This document shows positions 23,151-34,068 of a DNA stretch of 64,000 nt, piece by piece (positions within the stretch are counted from its first letter, which is position 1; each line of letters starts with the position of its first letter). Both the position numbers and the translations under genes were made by a program. The notes beneath the pieces are model-generated. The model searched no databases, was not told the DNA's origin, and saw nothing but the letters and a program-made list of their open reading frames with translations. This DNA comes from Pictodentalium vernedei (taxonomy: Eukaryota; Mollusca; Scaphopoda; Dentaliida; Dentaliidae). The stretch spans positions 201,397,262 through 201,461,261 of the forward strand of contig CM062292.1 of the NCBI GenBank assembly GCA_031216915.1. Reading direction: 5' to 3'.

Positions 23151-23204
<54 letters not shown>
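23151..23204. repeat. (CAGA)n microsatellite
   Basis: Thirteen or so uninterrupted CAGA/GACA units. Confidence 0.97.

Positions 23205-23233
<29 letters not shown>
23205..23233. repeat. (CAGG)n microsatellite
   Basis: Seven CAGG units directly continue the CAGA run, a typical single-base conversion of the repeat unit. Confidence 0.95.
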
Positions 23234-23236
<3 letters not shown>

Positions 23237-23920
23237 GAGGTGTGGCGGGTGCGAACGCACCTGCCTCACAAAATTGGAGTACCACTTGAGGGACGATCTA
23301 CCCTTTGAGAATTGATAAAATGGGGCGACCTCACTTACCCCGATACATCGTTCTCTTCATACCGATAAAAGGGTAAGTTGGTGGTTTGCATGCATTTTCT
23401 GTGAAACACCTAAGCACTACTCTGAAGGCTATCATAAAATATCAGTGTATCTGGGCGTTTCACTGAAACAAGCTGCATGCTCCTGGTATTTCAGGCTCTA
23501 TGTGTTACATCGAGTTTATCGCCGTTCAATTTCAGCCATAATTTCATAATCAAGTAAAATATATACCTGGAAAATAAAATATGCCTATCAACTTTATCGA
23601 TCTATTTTGTATCTAAGTTTTCACATACAATAAGTGCAAAATTGCTCATATTTTAGTTCCTAAATTCTGCATAATATTTTCCCGGACACTACGAGAAGCC
23701 AATGTCTCGAACCAGGAGCGATTAATGGATACTGCTGTAGAACTTCATTTGATTTTCGTAATCGTCGATGCGCACCTGTGGACAGCTGTCAAACAGTCTG
23801 TTCATGAACTGCAGAATATCAGCTTATACAGGGCTCTCGAATATTCTACTTGTCTAGCAAGTAAATGTATATTTGGTAGGACACAATCAAGTTCTATAGG
23901 ATTTTATAATGCTGATATCC

Positions 23921-24004
23921 GATCCACTTCCTGGAACTGAGCCCCCGACAACACCTCTGGGTCAAGAACCCAACACCTATAAACATCATGCCAACACTGA
24001 TCGT
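23921..24004 (-). repeat. tRNA-like segment, unit 4 (diverged)
   Basis: On the minus strand GGCTCAGTTCCAGG replaces the B box, with TTATAGGTGTTGGGTTCTTG upstream. The A box has decayed. Confidence 0.45.
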
Positions 24005-24105
24005 CCAAACGATGGCTCTATTCTGTATAGTATTTGGCGGAAGTTCTCATGGTTACTTCAAATGTATGTTATGCAACAACGTGATTTTGGTGGCTACAGT
24101 ACAAC

Positions 24106-24194
24106 AGTAGTAGGAGATGTGGAGATCGGGGCAGATTGGGAAATCCCCTTCGGGGTCCCCCCAAGCTGCTCCGATCTCTGCATCTCCTACTACT
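24106..24194. mobile_element. 89-bp foldback with Polinton-like tips
   Basis: Begins AGTAGTAGGAGATG and ends with its reverse complement. Nearly the whole insert is palindromic around AATCCCCTTCGGGG. It interrupts unit 4 of the tandem array. The flanks TACAAC and TACGAT can be read as a drifted 6-bp duplication of the TACGAY found at this point in units 1 and 2. The GGGGTCCCCCCAA segment also occurs beside the right tip of the 5,034-7,674 element. Confidence 0.6.
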
Positions 24195-24300
24195 TACGAT
24201 GAAAGTGCATTGACCGCCTCGGACGAAGACTGTCATGGACGTGCATGCATATTTTGTACGACGCAATTATGTTTTATTTGAATTTATGTTGGTTTCTGAT

Positions 24301-24378
24301 CTCCCGTCGGGAACTGAATCCTCGGCAATACCGCCTGACCATCAGGAGCCCAACACCTAAACTGTTAGACCAACACGC
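24301..24378 (-). repeat. tRNA-like segment, unit 5
   Basis: On the minus strand: TTGGTCTAACAGTTTAGG and GGATTCAGTTCCCG at A- and B-box positions. Confidence 0.5.
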
Positions 24379-24509
24379 ATAGTCAAAAGCGATGGCTCAT
24401 ATCTGGTATTCAGGTGAGGTTCTCGTGATTACTTGCTTCACATATCCTTACGATAGCTGCATGAAAGTGTGAAACGTGCTTCTTTGAATACCTTGTTATT
24501 AAACTCTGT

Positions 24510-24522
24510 ATTAGAAGGGACT
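24510..24522. other. SINE target-site duplication, left (ATTAGAAGGGACT)
   Basis: 13-base perfect direct repeat with 24,931-24,943. Confidence 0.9.
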
Positions 24523-24930
24523 GGGGTGCGGTGGCGTCGCAGTAATCGGTTCTCGTCAGATCACCGAAGTTAAGCAACGTCGAGCGCGGTTAGTGGCTGG
24601 ATGGGTGACCATTTCAGCGACTGATTCGTGCTTCCGCGTTGTGTCCTTGGGCAAGGCACTTAACCCCGATTGCCTACATGGGGGCACGATGACGCTGTGT
24701 ACTAAGCCGTATCGCACGTCGATGGTGCGCATGTCTTCAACCAATCTAACCCTGCCTGTGCCGCGGTGCAGAGTTCAGAGTTACGATGTTGGAGAGCTGA
24801 CAGCTGCTCGTCGTTGCTCGGTGGTTCTCTCCGGGTACTCCGACTTCCCCCACCCGTAAAGCTGTCACCGACATGATATGACCCTGGCTGTTAATGTGTC
24901 GTTAAACCCTAATAAATAAATAATAAATAA
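24523..24930 (+). mobile_element. 5S-rRNA-derived SINE, full length
   Basis: The head contains CGGTTCTCGTCAGATCACCG, AAGTTAAGCAACG and TTAGTGGCTGGATGGGTGACC. These are the internal promoter blocks of 5S rRNA, marking a SINE3-type element. A central domain with TGTCCTTGGGCAAGGCACTT is shared by several animal SINE families. The tail GTCGTTAAACCCTAATAAAT ends in (AAAT)n repeats, probably matching a LINE partner. Perfect 13-bp duplications on both sides show a recent insertion by target-primed reverse transcription. Confidence 0.92.
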
Positions 24931-24943
24931 ATTAGAAGGGACT

Positions 24944-25583
24944 CTCATAGCCAGTGTCCCAACCGGGAACGCCACGTTTGGTTATGTTGTTTTCGAATAC
25001 GTTTTGAGTGTTACGTTACCTCATTCTAATGTAGAACACACAACAAACAGATTGGCACAGTTCATGTAAAAAACAGATACTGGAACCATTTGCCTACACG
25101 AATCTTTCGAGAAACTGCATCGGGTGGCAAAGAGCAGGTTGAGGTCGCTTGGGATTTTGGTCTCCACTGAAATTTAACAACGAGTGGCTGTGGTTGTAAA
25201 CACACTCACACACATACCAGGGGCGTCCCCAATCGGGGGTTACATCGTCCCTTTTGGGGAGGTCTAGCTCTCTTCACCCCATCCACCCCTCCGTCGAAGA
25301 AGCGGTCTCCTTTATTGTAGGATTGTCGGGGAATACACTAGCCCAATGTCGGGAAGCACAAGCCGTCCCGTGCCAGGGAAACGTTGGAGCCACCACTGAC
25401 ACATACTCGCACGAAAAGATCTTGGACTTTAATGGTAACAATTAAGGTAAGGATGAATGGAAAACTATCGAAGAGTTCCTTTATGTTTGGTCAACTTGGT
25501 GTTGAGATATGAGGAATTAAAAATATTGCATTGAGATGTTACTGTCTGAAAAATGTAGCATGATTTTTGTTTCCTCTTTTCAG
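24944..25583. other. Intron C-D remainder, no exon seen
   Basis: AT-rich sequence without tandem structure or recognised transposon ends. The missing middle exons of the MDH-like gene would be expected before this point, but none was identified. Confidence 0.35.
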
Positions 25584-25868
25584 AATCCGTCAGTGGAGCA
25601 TCCAATGGTCAAAGGGCATGATATATGTCAAACAGTTGGCCTATTATGGAAAAATGGTTGGTCAGTGTGGTCAGATAAAGTAAACTCAGATGACACACCT
25701 TCTTTAATGGACTTGTGCTATGGCTTTTCAGATGCAGGCCGAGAAGTTACTGAAGAAAGCTTTGTTTTAAAAGATACTTTGCTCTTGCAAGATTGTGCAG
25801 CTATTTGGATGAAACCTTTTGACAAACAAGTCCACAGAACTTTTACTACTTTTACTTCAAGATTATAG
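25584..25868 (+). CDS. MDH1B: MDH1B-like gene, candidate terminal exon D
   Basis: Acceptor TTCCTCTTTTCAG, phase 0 in, so it joins in frame to exon C. It ends at a TAG at 25,866-25,868. The part VKGHDICQTVGLLWKNGW followed by SLMDLCYGFSD resembles the late MDH region (helix, then S-D...P-D-G-L-x-Y-S). If so, about 130 residues of the middle of the fold, including the usual catalytic region, are not represented between exons C and D. Either exons are hidden in the repeat-filled interval or the gene is decayed. Confidence 0.45.
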   Translation, partial: NPSVEHPMVKGHDICQTVGLLWKNGWSVWSDKVNSDDTPSLMDLCYGFSDAGREVTEESFVLKDTLLLQDCAAIWMKPFDKQVHRTFTTFTSRL

Positions 25869-26104
25869 TGTATTGAAAGCTTGGAATATATATTTTATGA
25901 GTATTATCAATGTATTTTTTCAATATACTACAGTAAAAGAATCACCAATGATAGCTTTTAAAGCCATTATTGAAATAACAGCAGTCAGCCTTTTACTTTA
26001 CACAACTGCAAGAATAACAACTAAACTGCGAGAATGATTCTCTAAAGAAGCAAAGGAATTGCGAAACGTTACGCAAAACTTCTCGAAAGATTTTCAATAG
26101 AAAA

Positions 26105-26110
26105 AATAAA
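26105..26110 (+). promoter_or_regulatory. Candidate poly(A) signal AATAAA for the MDH-like gene
   Basis: AATAAA about 240 bases after the stop codon of exon D; the first clear match downstream. Confidence 0.4.
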
Positions 26111-26718
26111 AAACTTTATCATAGTTTCGACCGACCGACTTTATGATCCCTAGCTGTAATGAGACGTCATGAGCTATGATTTGATGAGGCAAAAATTTAA
26201 ATTTCTACCAGAGGCATATAACGCTGCTGATTTGACTTTAAGTTATAATTTTTATTGTTTTCTAACTTTGGATACATACAAGTTAATTTGGCAGCAAAAT
26301 AAGCAGTGAGCTATCTCCATGGCCATGAATTTTGTTGCGGGGGTGATCTAAGTGCTAGGGTTTGTCGGCGGACAAAAAAAAATTGAAAAATGAGTATCAA
26401 ATGAAGTTCTGTGGTAGAATCTGGGAAAATATTATGTGAAATTTAGGATATAAAGTATAAGTACTTTTGCACTATCGTATGTGAAAAATTACATATATAG
26501 ATCTACAAAGTTAAATTGATAGACATATTTTATTTTATTACACGCCTGTTCTATGATATCACCATCTACAGCAACACTAAACCATGCGGAAAATGAAAAT
26601 CTGTTCCGCACATATGTGCGGAACGGAAATAGTTGACGGACTATTTTTAAATAGAAGCGAAATTTCTACAAATCGTGCAACGCAATTCCAATTTGAATCG
26701 CTAGCGATAGCTGAAAAT

Positions 26719-26787
26719 CGTCCCCTGAGTTCCAGTGTGCTCTATGTGCCAATAGGCACATAGAACACATTGGAACGCAGGGGACGA
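26719..26787. repeat. Short foldback, 69 bp
   Basis: TCGTCCCCTG and TCTATGTGCC are mirrored as GGCACATAGA and CAGGGGACGA, with minor mismatches between. Confidence 0.65.
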
Positions 26788-26911
26788 ATTAGTAACACGG
26801 GTTCCCCTCGCAAATTTGGTTTGCGATAAAATGTGTTCCTTTTGTTGATACTTGTCAAATGAATTGCTGAGTGTCCTTCTAATATCTTTTTATAGACGTG
26901 AAGGCGTGTAA

Positions 26912-27078
26912 TAAACACAGAACGATACGCGTGAGTGAATGGGTTAATCGATATGGCACTTGTGGCATCACAGAAGGATAAAACTCGAGACCTATGGCCT
27001 CTCGTTCTATCCTTCCTCGCTGACACTCGTGCCATATCGATTAACCCATTCACACACGTGTGACGATCTGTGTATTTC
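26912..27078. repeat. Foldback MITE with GTGAATGGGTTAATCGATAT arms
   Basis: The arm AATGGGTTAATCGATATGGC at the left is repeated inverted at the right, together with CACAGA.CG and GGATA segments. Outer ends are near ACACAGA / TCTGTGT. Confidence 0.65.
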
Positions 27079-27310
27079 CAGATATATATGATACTCACAT
27101 ATGCATTTCTGGCAGAAATTTAAAAACGATAAGCTCGGTGCAACAAATAGGGCATGTAACACCAGGACCATGTAACTAATCTCTGTAAACCGCCTTGGCA
27201 CGCTGAGACTTTTTTTGTAGTCTAAGCTATAAAAAGTATCAACGTCGTGCCTTGGTGTTTCACAGAAACTACATCCAAACGAGAACATTTATGTTTTAAA
27301 ACATCTTGGC

Positions 27311-27362
27311 TCGATATATCGTACTCTCTGTGGCTTTTAGCCACAGAGAGTACAATATATCG
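27311..27362. repeat. Short foldback, 52 bp
   Basis: CGATATATCGTACTCTCTGT is mirrored by ACAGAGAGTACAATATATCG with a TTTTAG loop. Confidence 0.7.
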
Positions 27363-30300
27363 GGCTATGGGACCTCGCCCAGTTTATCAAAATATTCAAA
27401 TCACAAATGGGCGAGAATCCCACAAGAGAACTTCTTTTGTGTGGGGAGGTGCGTTTGCACGAGTAGCACTTCCCCGGGTTACGCACCTGTAAGCAACTGT
27501 GACCTACGAGTCATTATTACATGTAGCTATGTCCGTTGAATACTAATGTTAGCATATACCTTTAAGCGTCAATATATATTGTGGCTTTCCGATTTTGTTT
27601 GTGCACAAGGTTCCATTGCACGTTGTGCACCTATGGTGTGAAATGACTGTCTTCACTCGGTAGTAGTGGAAGCTGTAAGTATAGCCCGGGGATTGTAGCC
27701 CACGATTATAGCTCCGACGATACCGACTCAAGGCAGTCCTGTGGGAATTTGACTGCGAAATTCACTATAGGAGTTTCCATAGGACCACTGTGAGTCTCTA
27801 TCCTTGGGGCTGTAATCTTGGGGCCATAATCCTGGTGCTATACCGACAGCTCCCACTACTGTACCGAGCGGAGACAGTCATTTCCACACTATGACTGCAC
27901 AACGACTGATATACCGACAGCGTTCACTACTCTCGGCTGGTCTAGAGAGTTCGCAGGGGCGTGAATATGGGGTGGGGTTTAGCTGACCCTGCCAAACGTT
28001 TTGTCATAAATTTTGTTTAGGTCTGTTATTTTAGAAGACAGGAGATAATGGCCAGCTTCCAGTTAAAATCAAAATTTTTAAAATCAAGGAAATCTTTCAG
28101 ACATCCGTTTTCTATGATAAGGTGGAGGGGTGGGGGTACACCGCCGCTTAATACTGCGGTTAAAACAGTGCAGCTTCTGACATGAACTGTCAATGCAAAT
28201 CTGTAGCACTTGGGATGCTGTGCATCGCTAATTTCTGCTGAAACTATTTTGGTCTCTCCTCATCCCCAGAAAACTCTACGCTACTGAGAGTTTGCTCCCT
28301 TCAACTGGAAAATTTAGCTCAAAGAATCTCGGGATTTCCTTTATAGTATTTGAGGATTACGAGAATGTTGGGTAGGTGTATCCGCTTGAAGGAAAGCCTG
28401 AAACTACAGCCAGTGGCTGTTTTGGCGATTGCTGTCGGAATGAGTTGTTGGGTAAAGTGAGCACAAAGGCAGTTTTATTTGGCGAGAGATCGTTAGGATA
28501 GTAGAATAAGTTATTAAGTTAAATGAAAACGAACGGTGGGTGGTTTTGAGAGCAAGAGATGCAGTTTGACAGGTTCGTATAACGCAGAAGTAATATTAGT
28601 TGGAGGGAGCTATCGAAAGCTCGTAGATTCGACTCAAACTAGGGACTTGGAAGTGAATTGAGTGGAAGCCAGACAAATCTCATGCCTGAACATTGTATGT
28701 TTAAACGGTTGACTGAGAGTGGTTGATTCGGAACGAGACTCTGAAGTACACCTGAAAGGGCAGGGTAGGGTGACGATATTGTATTAATAGTGTTATAGCA
28801 AGTAAAGTACACATCAGAGGAGTTGGCGGACAATTATAGTTAATGAAAGAGGAGAACAGTTAACGTCAAAAGTGGGAGCTGCTACGTGCAGTACCTCGAC
28901 ACTATGAGGGATTGCATAGACAATACTTTCTAGATGAGCGGGCGACAACAGAGGACAACATCAACTGGAGAACGCCAGAGCCCTGAAGAGAATTTGAACA
29001 TTCGGGCGGGGGATAAATTCATGGTGATTTGTGTTGTTTATAATTATATTTTCACGGACCATAGTTGCCCCACACATGTGATTAAATCTTGTTTTATTAT
29101 CATTAAATTATATTCAGATGATTCCCGCCGGTTGCCTCTTTTTATATATCAAGTCACTGGCACCTCCACCCCAGATGACGAATTCACCCCCCCCCCCCCC
29201 CCCCCCTCCACAAAAAAACACTTCTAGATGGTAAGACACATGTTCACTCGAAGGCCATGTGGTAATCTTCGGCCGAGCTCTAGGGTGACCATATATCTCC
29301 CACCTCCACCTCAATGTGCTGACAACCGCTGGGTTTGTCTTACGATTTGTTGGGTAAAAATTCAATAATATACAATAAAGTTATCTGTATCTTATTTCAT
29401 TTGGTATTATTGCTACTTTTTATCAAAAAATCTTCTTTGACTGCAGAGTCTGAAAAACAAAAAATGAAAAATTTTCAACTAGTTCCTAAGAGAACCACTG
29501 GATCACATTGGAGGGAGAGAGTATCAAAGTTTAAAGAATTCGAATTGACAAGAATATTCACCATGTTGTAGCTGGTCCACCTGACCAAGGACGGAAAAGT
29601 GGTCAAGTGTTCAAAATCAAGGGAGATAACATCAGTCTCAAGATGTACAAAACGCCTTTTCGACCCCTTCATCCAATTCCATCGGGTTGGCCTTCAAATA
29701 TTGAAACATCACCCCACCCCTTCCCAATACCACTCTCTTGACTGTGGTACACATGCCAGGTGTGATTGTGATTCGGTCGATAGTATGGAATAAATATGGA
29801 ACACACAGAATATAAAGTTTGTCAAGACCCTCTCGCCACGACCCTGCCAGGATGGGAAACTTGCCTCTCCAGTTTCCAAGCTAGTATTCGGAGAGGTGGT
29901 GGATGAATAAGGTGCTGGGGAGTAGCCTCCAAAACCAAAGTGCAGCCTCTGTCACAATGAGGCCTTTTTAAATGCACACTCGCTCACCATTTTCTTTCTC
30001 TTTTCTCTTGGAGAAATTTCACTCTCGCTCGTCCAAATTAAAATTGTTCTGTTGTTGACTACGTATCTAACCTATTTTAGCGAAGCTAGATGTGCGGGTA
30101 ACGACTGGACACTTTTAACTGAACATTTCGATCGTTATGCCCTCCTACCACTTCATCTTAGAGAAGTGAGAGACAATATGGGTGTACCAGATATATGTGT
30201 TGTAGATTTATCACGAGGGCCTGAGCGGGGAAAGTAAAGGACAACCCCTCTATAGATAGGCTTCACCCAGAAAACATTTCAAATTTTGAAGCTCTGCGAT

Positions 30301-31893
30301 CGATTCTGGAGCCCCCGAAGCTGCATTTAACAGCATCGGGAAGCTCCAGAATCTCTTTCAAAACTTATTTTAAGTTTCATAGGAAAGATGAAGAATGACA
30401 GTCGAAAGTGGCAAGTTGAATTTGGCGGAACGGAATGGGGGAGGGGGTGTGCCCTAACCTGCCCCCCCCCCCCCCCCCCCCCCCCCCAGCTCCGCCACTT
30501 ATTGCTGAAAATACAGGAATTCACTGTATCTAAGGCCATTATTTAATCTTGAAATTATCGCATCTCTATAACAGTGATATCATGTTTACTATCTAACGAC
30601 TTAAGAGACATGGGTGGAGGGGGAGGCGCCAACTTTGATTATGCCATTTACAGCCTGGGTATCAAGTAAATGGCATTTCTGTTAATCAATTTGAATTCCA
30701 GCAAGTGTTACAAAAGGCGTTAAAAGTGTATGTGTGTTTGGGTGGGTGTGAAGTGTTCACCAACGAATATTAAAAGCGTTGAAACAGCTGTTGACGTCAT
30801 TTCGTATTGTTCCATATGTAATGTCATATCAGTAAATAATATAGGAATAATAGAAACTCTCTCCTTTTAGATGTGCATGCCACGGTCCGATCTACTCCTT
30901 CTACTTCAACCATCCCCAACTCGAATACTTTGGGATGAAAGATAGTAAAATAAACGAATCAGACAGAACCAACAGAATGTGGATTTCACTGCAAAGTGCA
31001 TCTAACTGCGTTCACATTTGCAGATAATATACTACCAATGCAATACAGGAATTCACTGTATCTAAAGCCATTATTTTCTCGAAAACTTTTTAACGCAATG
31101 TGTAGGCTTGTAGCATATATACGGAGCAGTCGATGGGGGGGGGGGGGGGGGGGAGGGGTGTTGCTCGCCTGTTTCGGTCTAGAGTACAACGTTAGATATC
31201 TCAGTCTGGATTTGAAATCCAGTCGAATCCTTCTTGTGACATAATTTCGTTTTCGTGATAATGGATCCACCTAAGCAGAATTTGTCTACATTGCATAGAG
31301 AATGGTCACACTTCATGGTCGTATCAGACCTCTGACAAAACGGACGAAAGGTCGAGACGAGACGGAGTCTGCTATGGGTGTGTGCTGGTTATATATGCAC
31401 GTCAACTCAACATTCCGTCTAACGCTATTAACACTTACGCTGCCGAAAGCGACTGCTGTCACCATTTGTATGATGATTATCTGTACGTTCTTGTATGCGC
31501 AGATCAAACCTACCATCTGATTAATTAATTAATTAATCTGATGAAAGAGTTTCAAATATTAAACTTCCTCGCATAAAGGCTTACATAGAGGTCCTCCATA
31601 TATGGATAAAGTGGGCGTCTCTGTAAAAGAGTTAAACATTTACTCAACGTGACGGAGTAAATCGTTATTCGTGTTAGAGCTGTACACTGCAAAAAATATA
31701 GGTTCTCTTTAGAACCCAAACTGGTTCTAATCTTGTCCCTGAGATGGAACCAGTTCTGTTTAAACAGTATTTATTTCAAATCAAATAAATTTATAAAGAT
31801 TAACATTAAATATTGACAGAATTAAACATAAATTGAGGGGGTTTCAGCCGTAAGTTTAGAGCTTATACGAGGTTGTCTCAAATCATTATTAAG

Positions 31894-31987
31894 CAAAGGA
31901 GATATGAGCAGTTGGCATATCGAACCAGTTTTGGTTCCATACAGAACCAAAACTGGTTCGATATACCAGCTGTTCATATCTCCTTTG
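31894..31987. repeat. Foldback with GAACCAGTTTTGGTTC arms
   Basis: CAAAGGAGATATGA and ATATCGAACCAGTTTTGGTT are mirrored around a CATACA centre. Related GGTTCT/GAACC phrases lie upstream at about 31,700-31,760, so the parent element may be larger. Confidence 0.65.
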
Positions 31988-32888
31988 TTTCAAAATGTTT
32001 GGCGACTGCGTTGAATAAGCTCCAAGTTTACTACTGAATCTACTTCAGTTCATGTAATAATACTGAAGTGTGAGCAGAAAGCTGAGGTATCGTTTCCTAT
32101 TATAAGGTCATTTCCGAGGTTATTGGATATCCTCAGCCAAATGGCTATTTTGAGCTATAGTTTTAGTTTATGCTGGTGTGCATTCAGTAAATAATTCTCA
32201 TTAATGGTGATATGGCCAAAATAATCTGTTGATGGTCTTGATTCAAACTGTGTATTGTCAAGTGCATTTCAATTGGAAGTGTTAAATGACTAACCCAGAC
32301 CTGTTTGGGACCTGACAATTTGCAGTTTACAAATGGGACAATTTTTGTGTAAATTTGCTTTCAGAAAGCCTTCTGAAAAAAATGAATAAGAAACCCACAT
32401 GTTTTTTATTTGTCAGAATGATCGTGTTATGCTGTAAAATCAACAGTGGGGGAAAGAGGAATTCCTATAACACAGTTTTATCACTATCGATGCACGAAAA
32501 TTGGAGATTTATCCCCAAGATGAGAAAATTTTGACCATTTTGAGCTATATACATTGTGAGTATTGTGAATAGGGGAGGTAATTTAAATGCGAAATATCCA
32601 CGGCCGTGCTGATCAGAAGCTGCACATTTCTTGAAAAGCTGACATTTTCACCTGAATAACTGTAACGAGACCTAAGTACAGAGATTTGCAGCAAAAGATT
32701 TTTATTCCCTGTGAACAATGTATAAACAAGGAAATTTCTACCAGGCCATTGTTTAAAAAATGTACGCATGTTAATACTCCGACAGAATGATAATTTAAGT
32801 GTTTGTATGTGTCTGCTTTGTACGGCCTGTATCACAGTGTTTTGATCTACTTTGTTAACCCTTTACCTAACACGAAAGGCAGACGACA

Positions 32889-32894
32889 CTTGCA
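32889..32894. other. Polinton target-site duplication, left (CTTGCA)
   Basis: Identical six bases at 48,643-48,648. Six-base duplication is characteristic of Polinton integrase. Confidence 0.95.
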
Positions 32895-33579
32895 AGTAGT
32901 ATGTAATGTACCTTTGAGGGAAAGTTTGGGGGACCTCGGTGGGGGACCTCGGAAGTGACGTCATGTCACGTGACATAGTGGCGCCAAGTTGTGTTGTCAT
33001 GGTAACCCGCGTGAGCGGCCATGTTGTGACGTCATCCCCATAGTGATACGTGGTGTGAGTGCGCATGCGCAGCGCGTGTTGTTAGGGTGATACGTGTTTC
33101 CGTCGGCCATTTTGTATACTGGAGGCCGCCATCTTGGTTTCTATGGTAGCACGTGATTGCTATGTTACCCAATTGTTCTGTAATAAGACGGGGTATGTTC
33201 GGAGGGTGTGTTCCTTTGTAGAAGAGTAAATCTAATTACCACAAACAACCCGACAATCCATCCAAATCACCAAAATCCACCCAAAATCACCGAAATTGAC
33301 TTTATTTCCCCAATTGATCTAGCACGTAGTGCTATAGTACCGAGAGGGTATCGGGGGTGCATTCGATTGAACAGGAGTAATGTTCTGGATTAGAATTCTC
33401 CCACAATCCCTTTTTTTGGATCCCATGACGTTTTTTCCCTATTAAGAGTAGCACGTAATACCGAGGGGGTGTGTTCGTTTGAAGTGGAGTAATGTTCCCA
33501 TTTTTTTGGATCCCATGACGTTTTATTTCCTTATTAAGAATAGCACGTAGTGCTATAGGACAAATTTACCCAGAAATCC
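32895..33579 (+). repeat. Polinton left terminal inverted repeat
   Basis: 685 bases matching the reverse complement of 47,956-48,642 with only a handful of differences, for example GAGCGGCC against GAGAGGCC and the length of a T-run near 33,412. It contains three AGCACGTA-type blocks and a GC-rich motif cluster (see the promoter entry). Confidence 0.95.
32956..33137 (+). promoter_or_regulatory. GC-rich promoter-like motif cluster in the TIR
   Basis: Within 180 bases lie two CRE-type TGACGTCA sites (32,956 and 33,027), an E-box GTCACGTGAC (32,965) and an RFX X-box-like GTTGTCATGGTAAC (32,993). An NRF1-type palindrome GCGCATGCGC (33,061) and a YY1-type GCCGCCATCTTGG (33,125) follow. The mirror set is in the right TIR and most are kept in the older copy at 5.07-5.25 kb. 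These are known animal CpG-promoter motifs; use of the TIR as a promoter is an inference. Confidence 0.55.
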
Positions 33580-34068
33580 TCTGCTTCTACTTGGAACTAT
33601 ATTTTTATAAATTCCTACGCTCTATTTTTAGTAACATCCTTAACTGACCCCCTAACTAATTGTTAGTGTCTATATTTAGCAATTTCTTTAAATGACCCCC
33701 CTAACTACATGATTTTAAATAATATAATTAATGAGGATCAAGATGTTTTACACTGACCAATCAGAGCGAAGTTAATCCACCAATCAGATTTCTGGATTCC
33801 CATTGTGTTTCTTTCCCATTACTTTCTATACTAATTTTCTAAATTTCCCAACTTTAACCTATAATCCTATAGGAAACAAACACAAACACCCATCGAGAAT
33901 GAAAATATCGATGAAAAAACGTTGCGACGTCGTGACGTTTTCAAAAACGTCCGTCACGTCTAAATAAATTCCGGAGAAGAATAACGTCGCGTCATTCTGT
34001 TTCGATCCTTCGAACAGAACACATCGCTAGAGAATTTTCTATAGCAATTTTGCCTTTGCAAAAAATTT
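33580..34068 (+). promoter_or_regulatory. PolB upstream region with CCAAT module
   Basis: Non-coding. About 145 bases at roughly 33,757-33,900 (GACCAATCAGA.CGAAGTTAATC, then TTTCTTTCCCATTACTTTCT and AACCTATAATCCTATAGGAA) recur upstream of the PC4-like gene at about 39,662-39,805. Two CCAATCA boxes are present. A TAAATAAA element lies near 33,961. Confidence 0.6.

Larger units (their letters stand above)
22076..24490 (-). repeat. Tandem array of about 300-bp units with tRNA-like segments
   Basis: Five units contain GAAGAATTT.AAATGTTGATTTC, a tRNA-like segment, CGTCG.AAAACGATGGCT, ATCTAGCTTATTAGATGA, GTGATTACTTGGTT and GTGAAACGTGCT.GCTACA.TACGA. Units start near 22,076, 22,374, 22,676, 23,899 and 24,279. 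The array is interrupted between units 3 and 4 by simple repeats, and unit 4 carries an 89-bp foldback insertion. Tandem arrangement, not dispersed copies, is what is visible here. Confidence 0.75.
26111..32854. other. Intergenic, no gene seen; foldbacks and homopolymers
   Basis: Holds the foldbacks at 26,719, 26,912, 27,311 and 31,894. C-runs lie near 29,190-29,210 and 30,464-30,487, and a G-run near 31,136-31,153. An about 38-base direct repeat (ACAGGAATTCACTGTATCTA) occurs at 30,521 and 31,046. Open frames under 120 codons lack domain signatures. Confidence 0.5.

Noticed and set aside
22932..23285. 117-codon minus-strand frame rich in leucine, serine and cysteine
   Set aside because: It is translation of the GA, CAGA and CAGG microsatellites.
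22101..24378. Functional tRNA genes
   Set aside because: A and B boxes are present, but stems do not pair well and no consistent anticodon arm was found; they are tRNA-derived repeats.
24527..24600. Genuine 5S rRNA gene
   Set aside because: Only the internal promoter half is 5S-like. It is followed by a SINE central domain and an AAAT tail, with target duplications.
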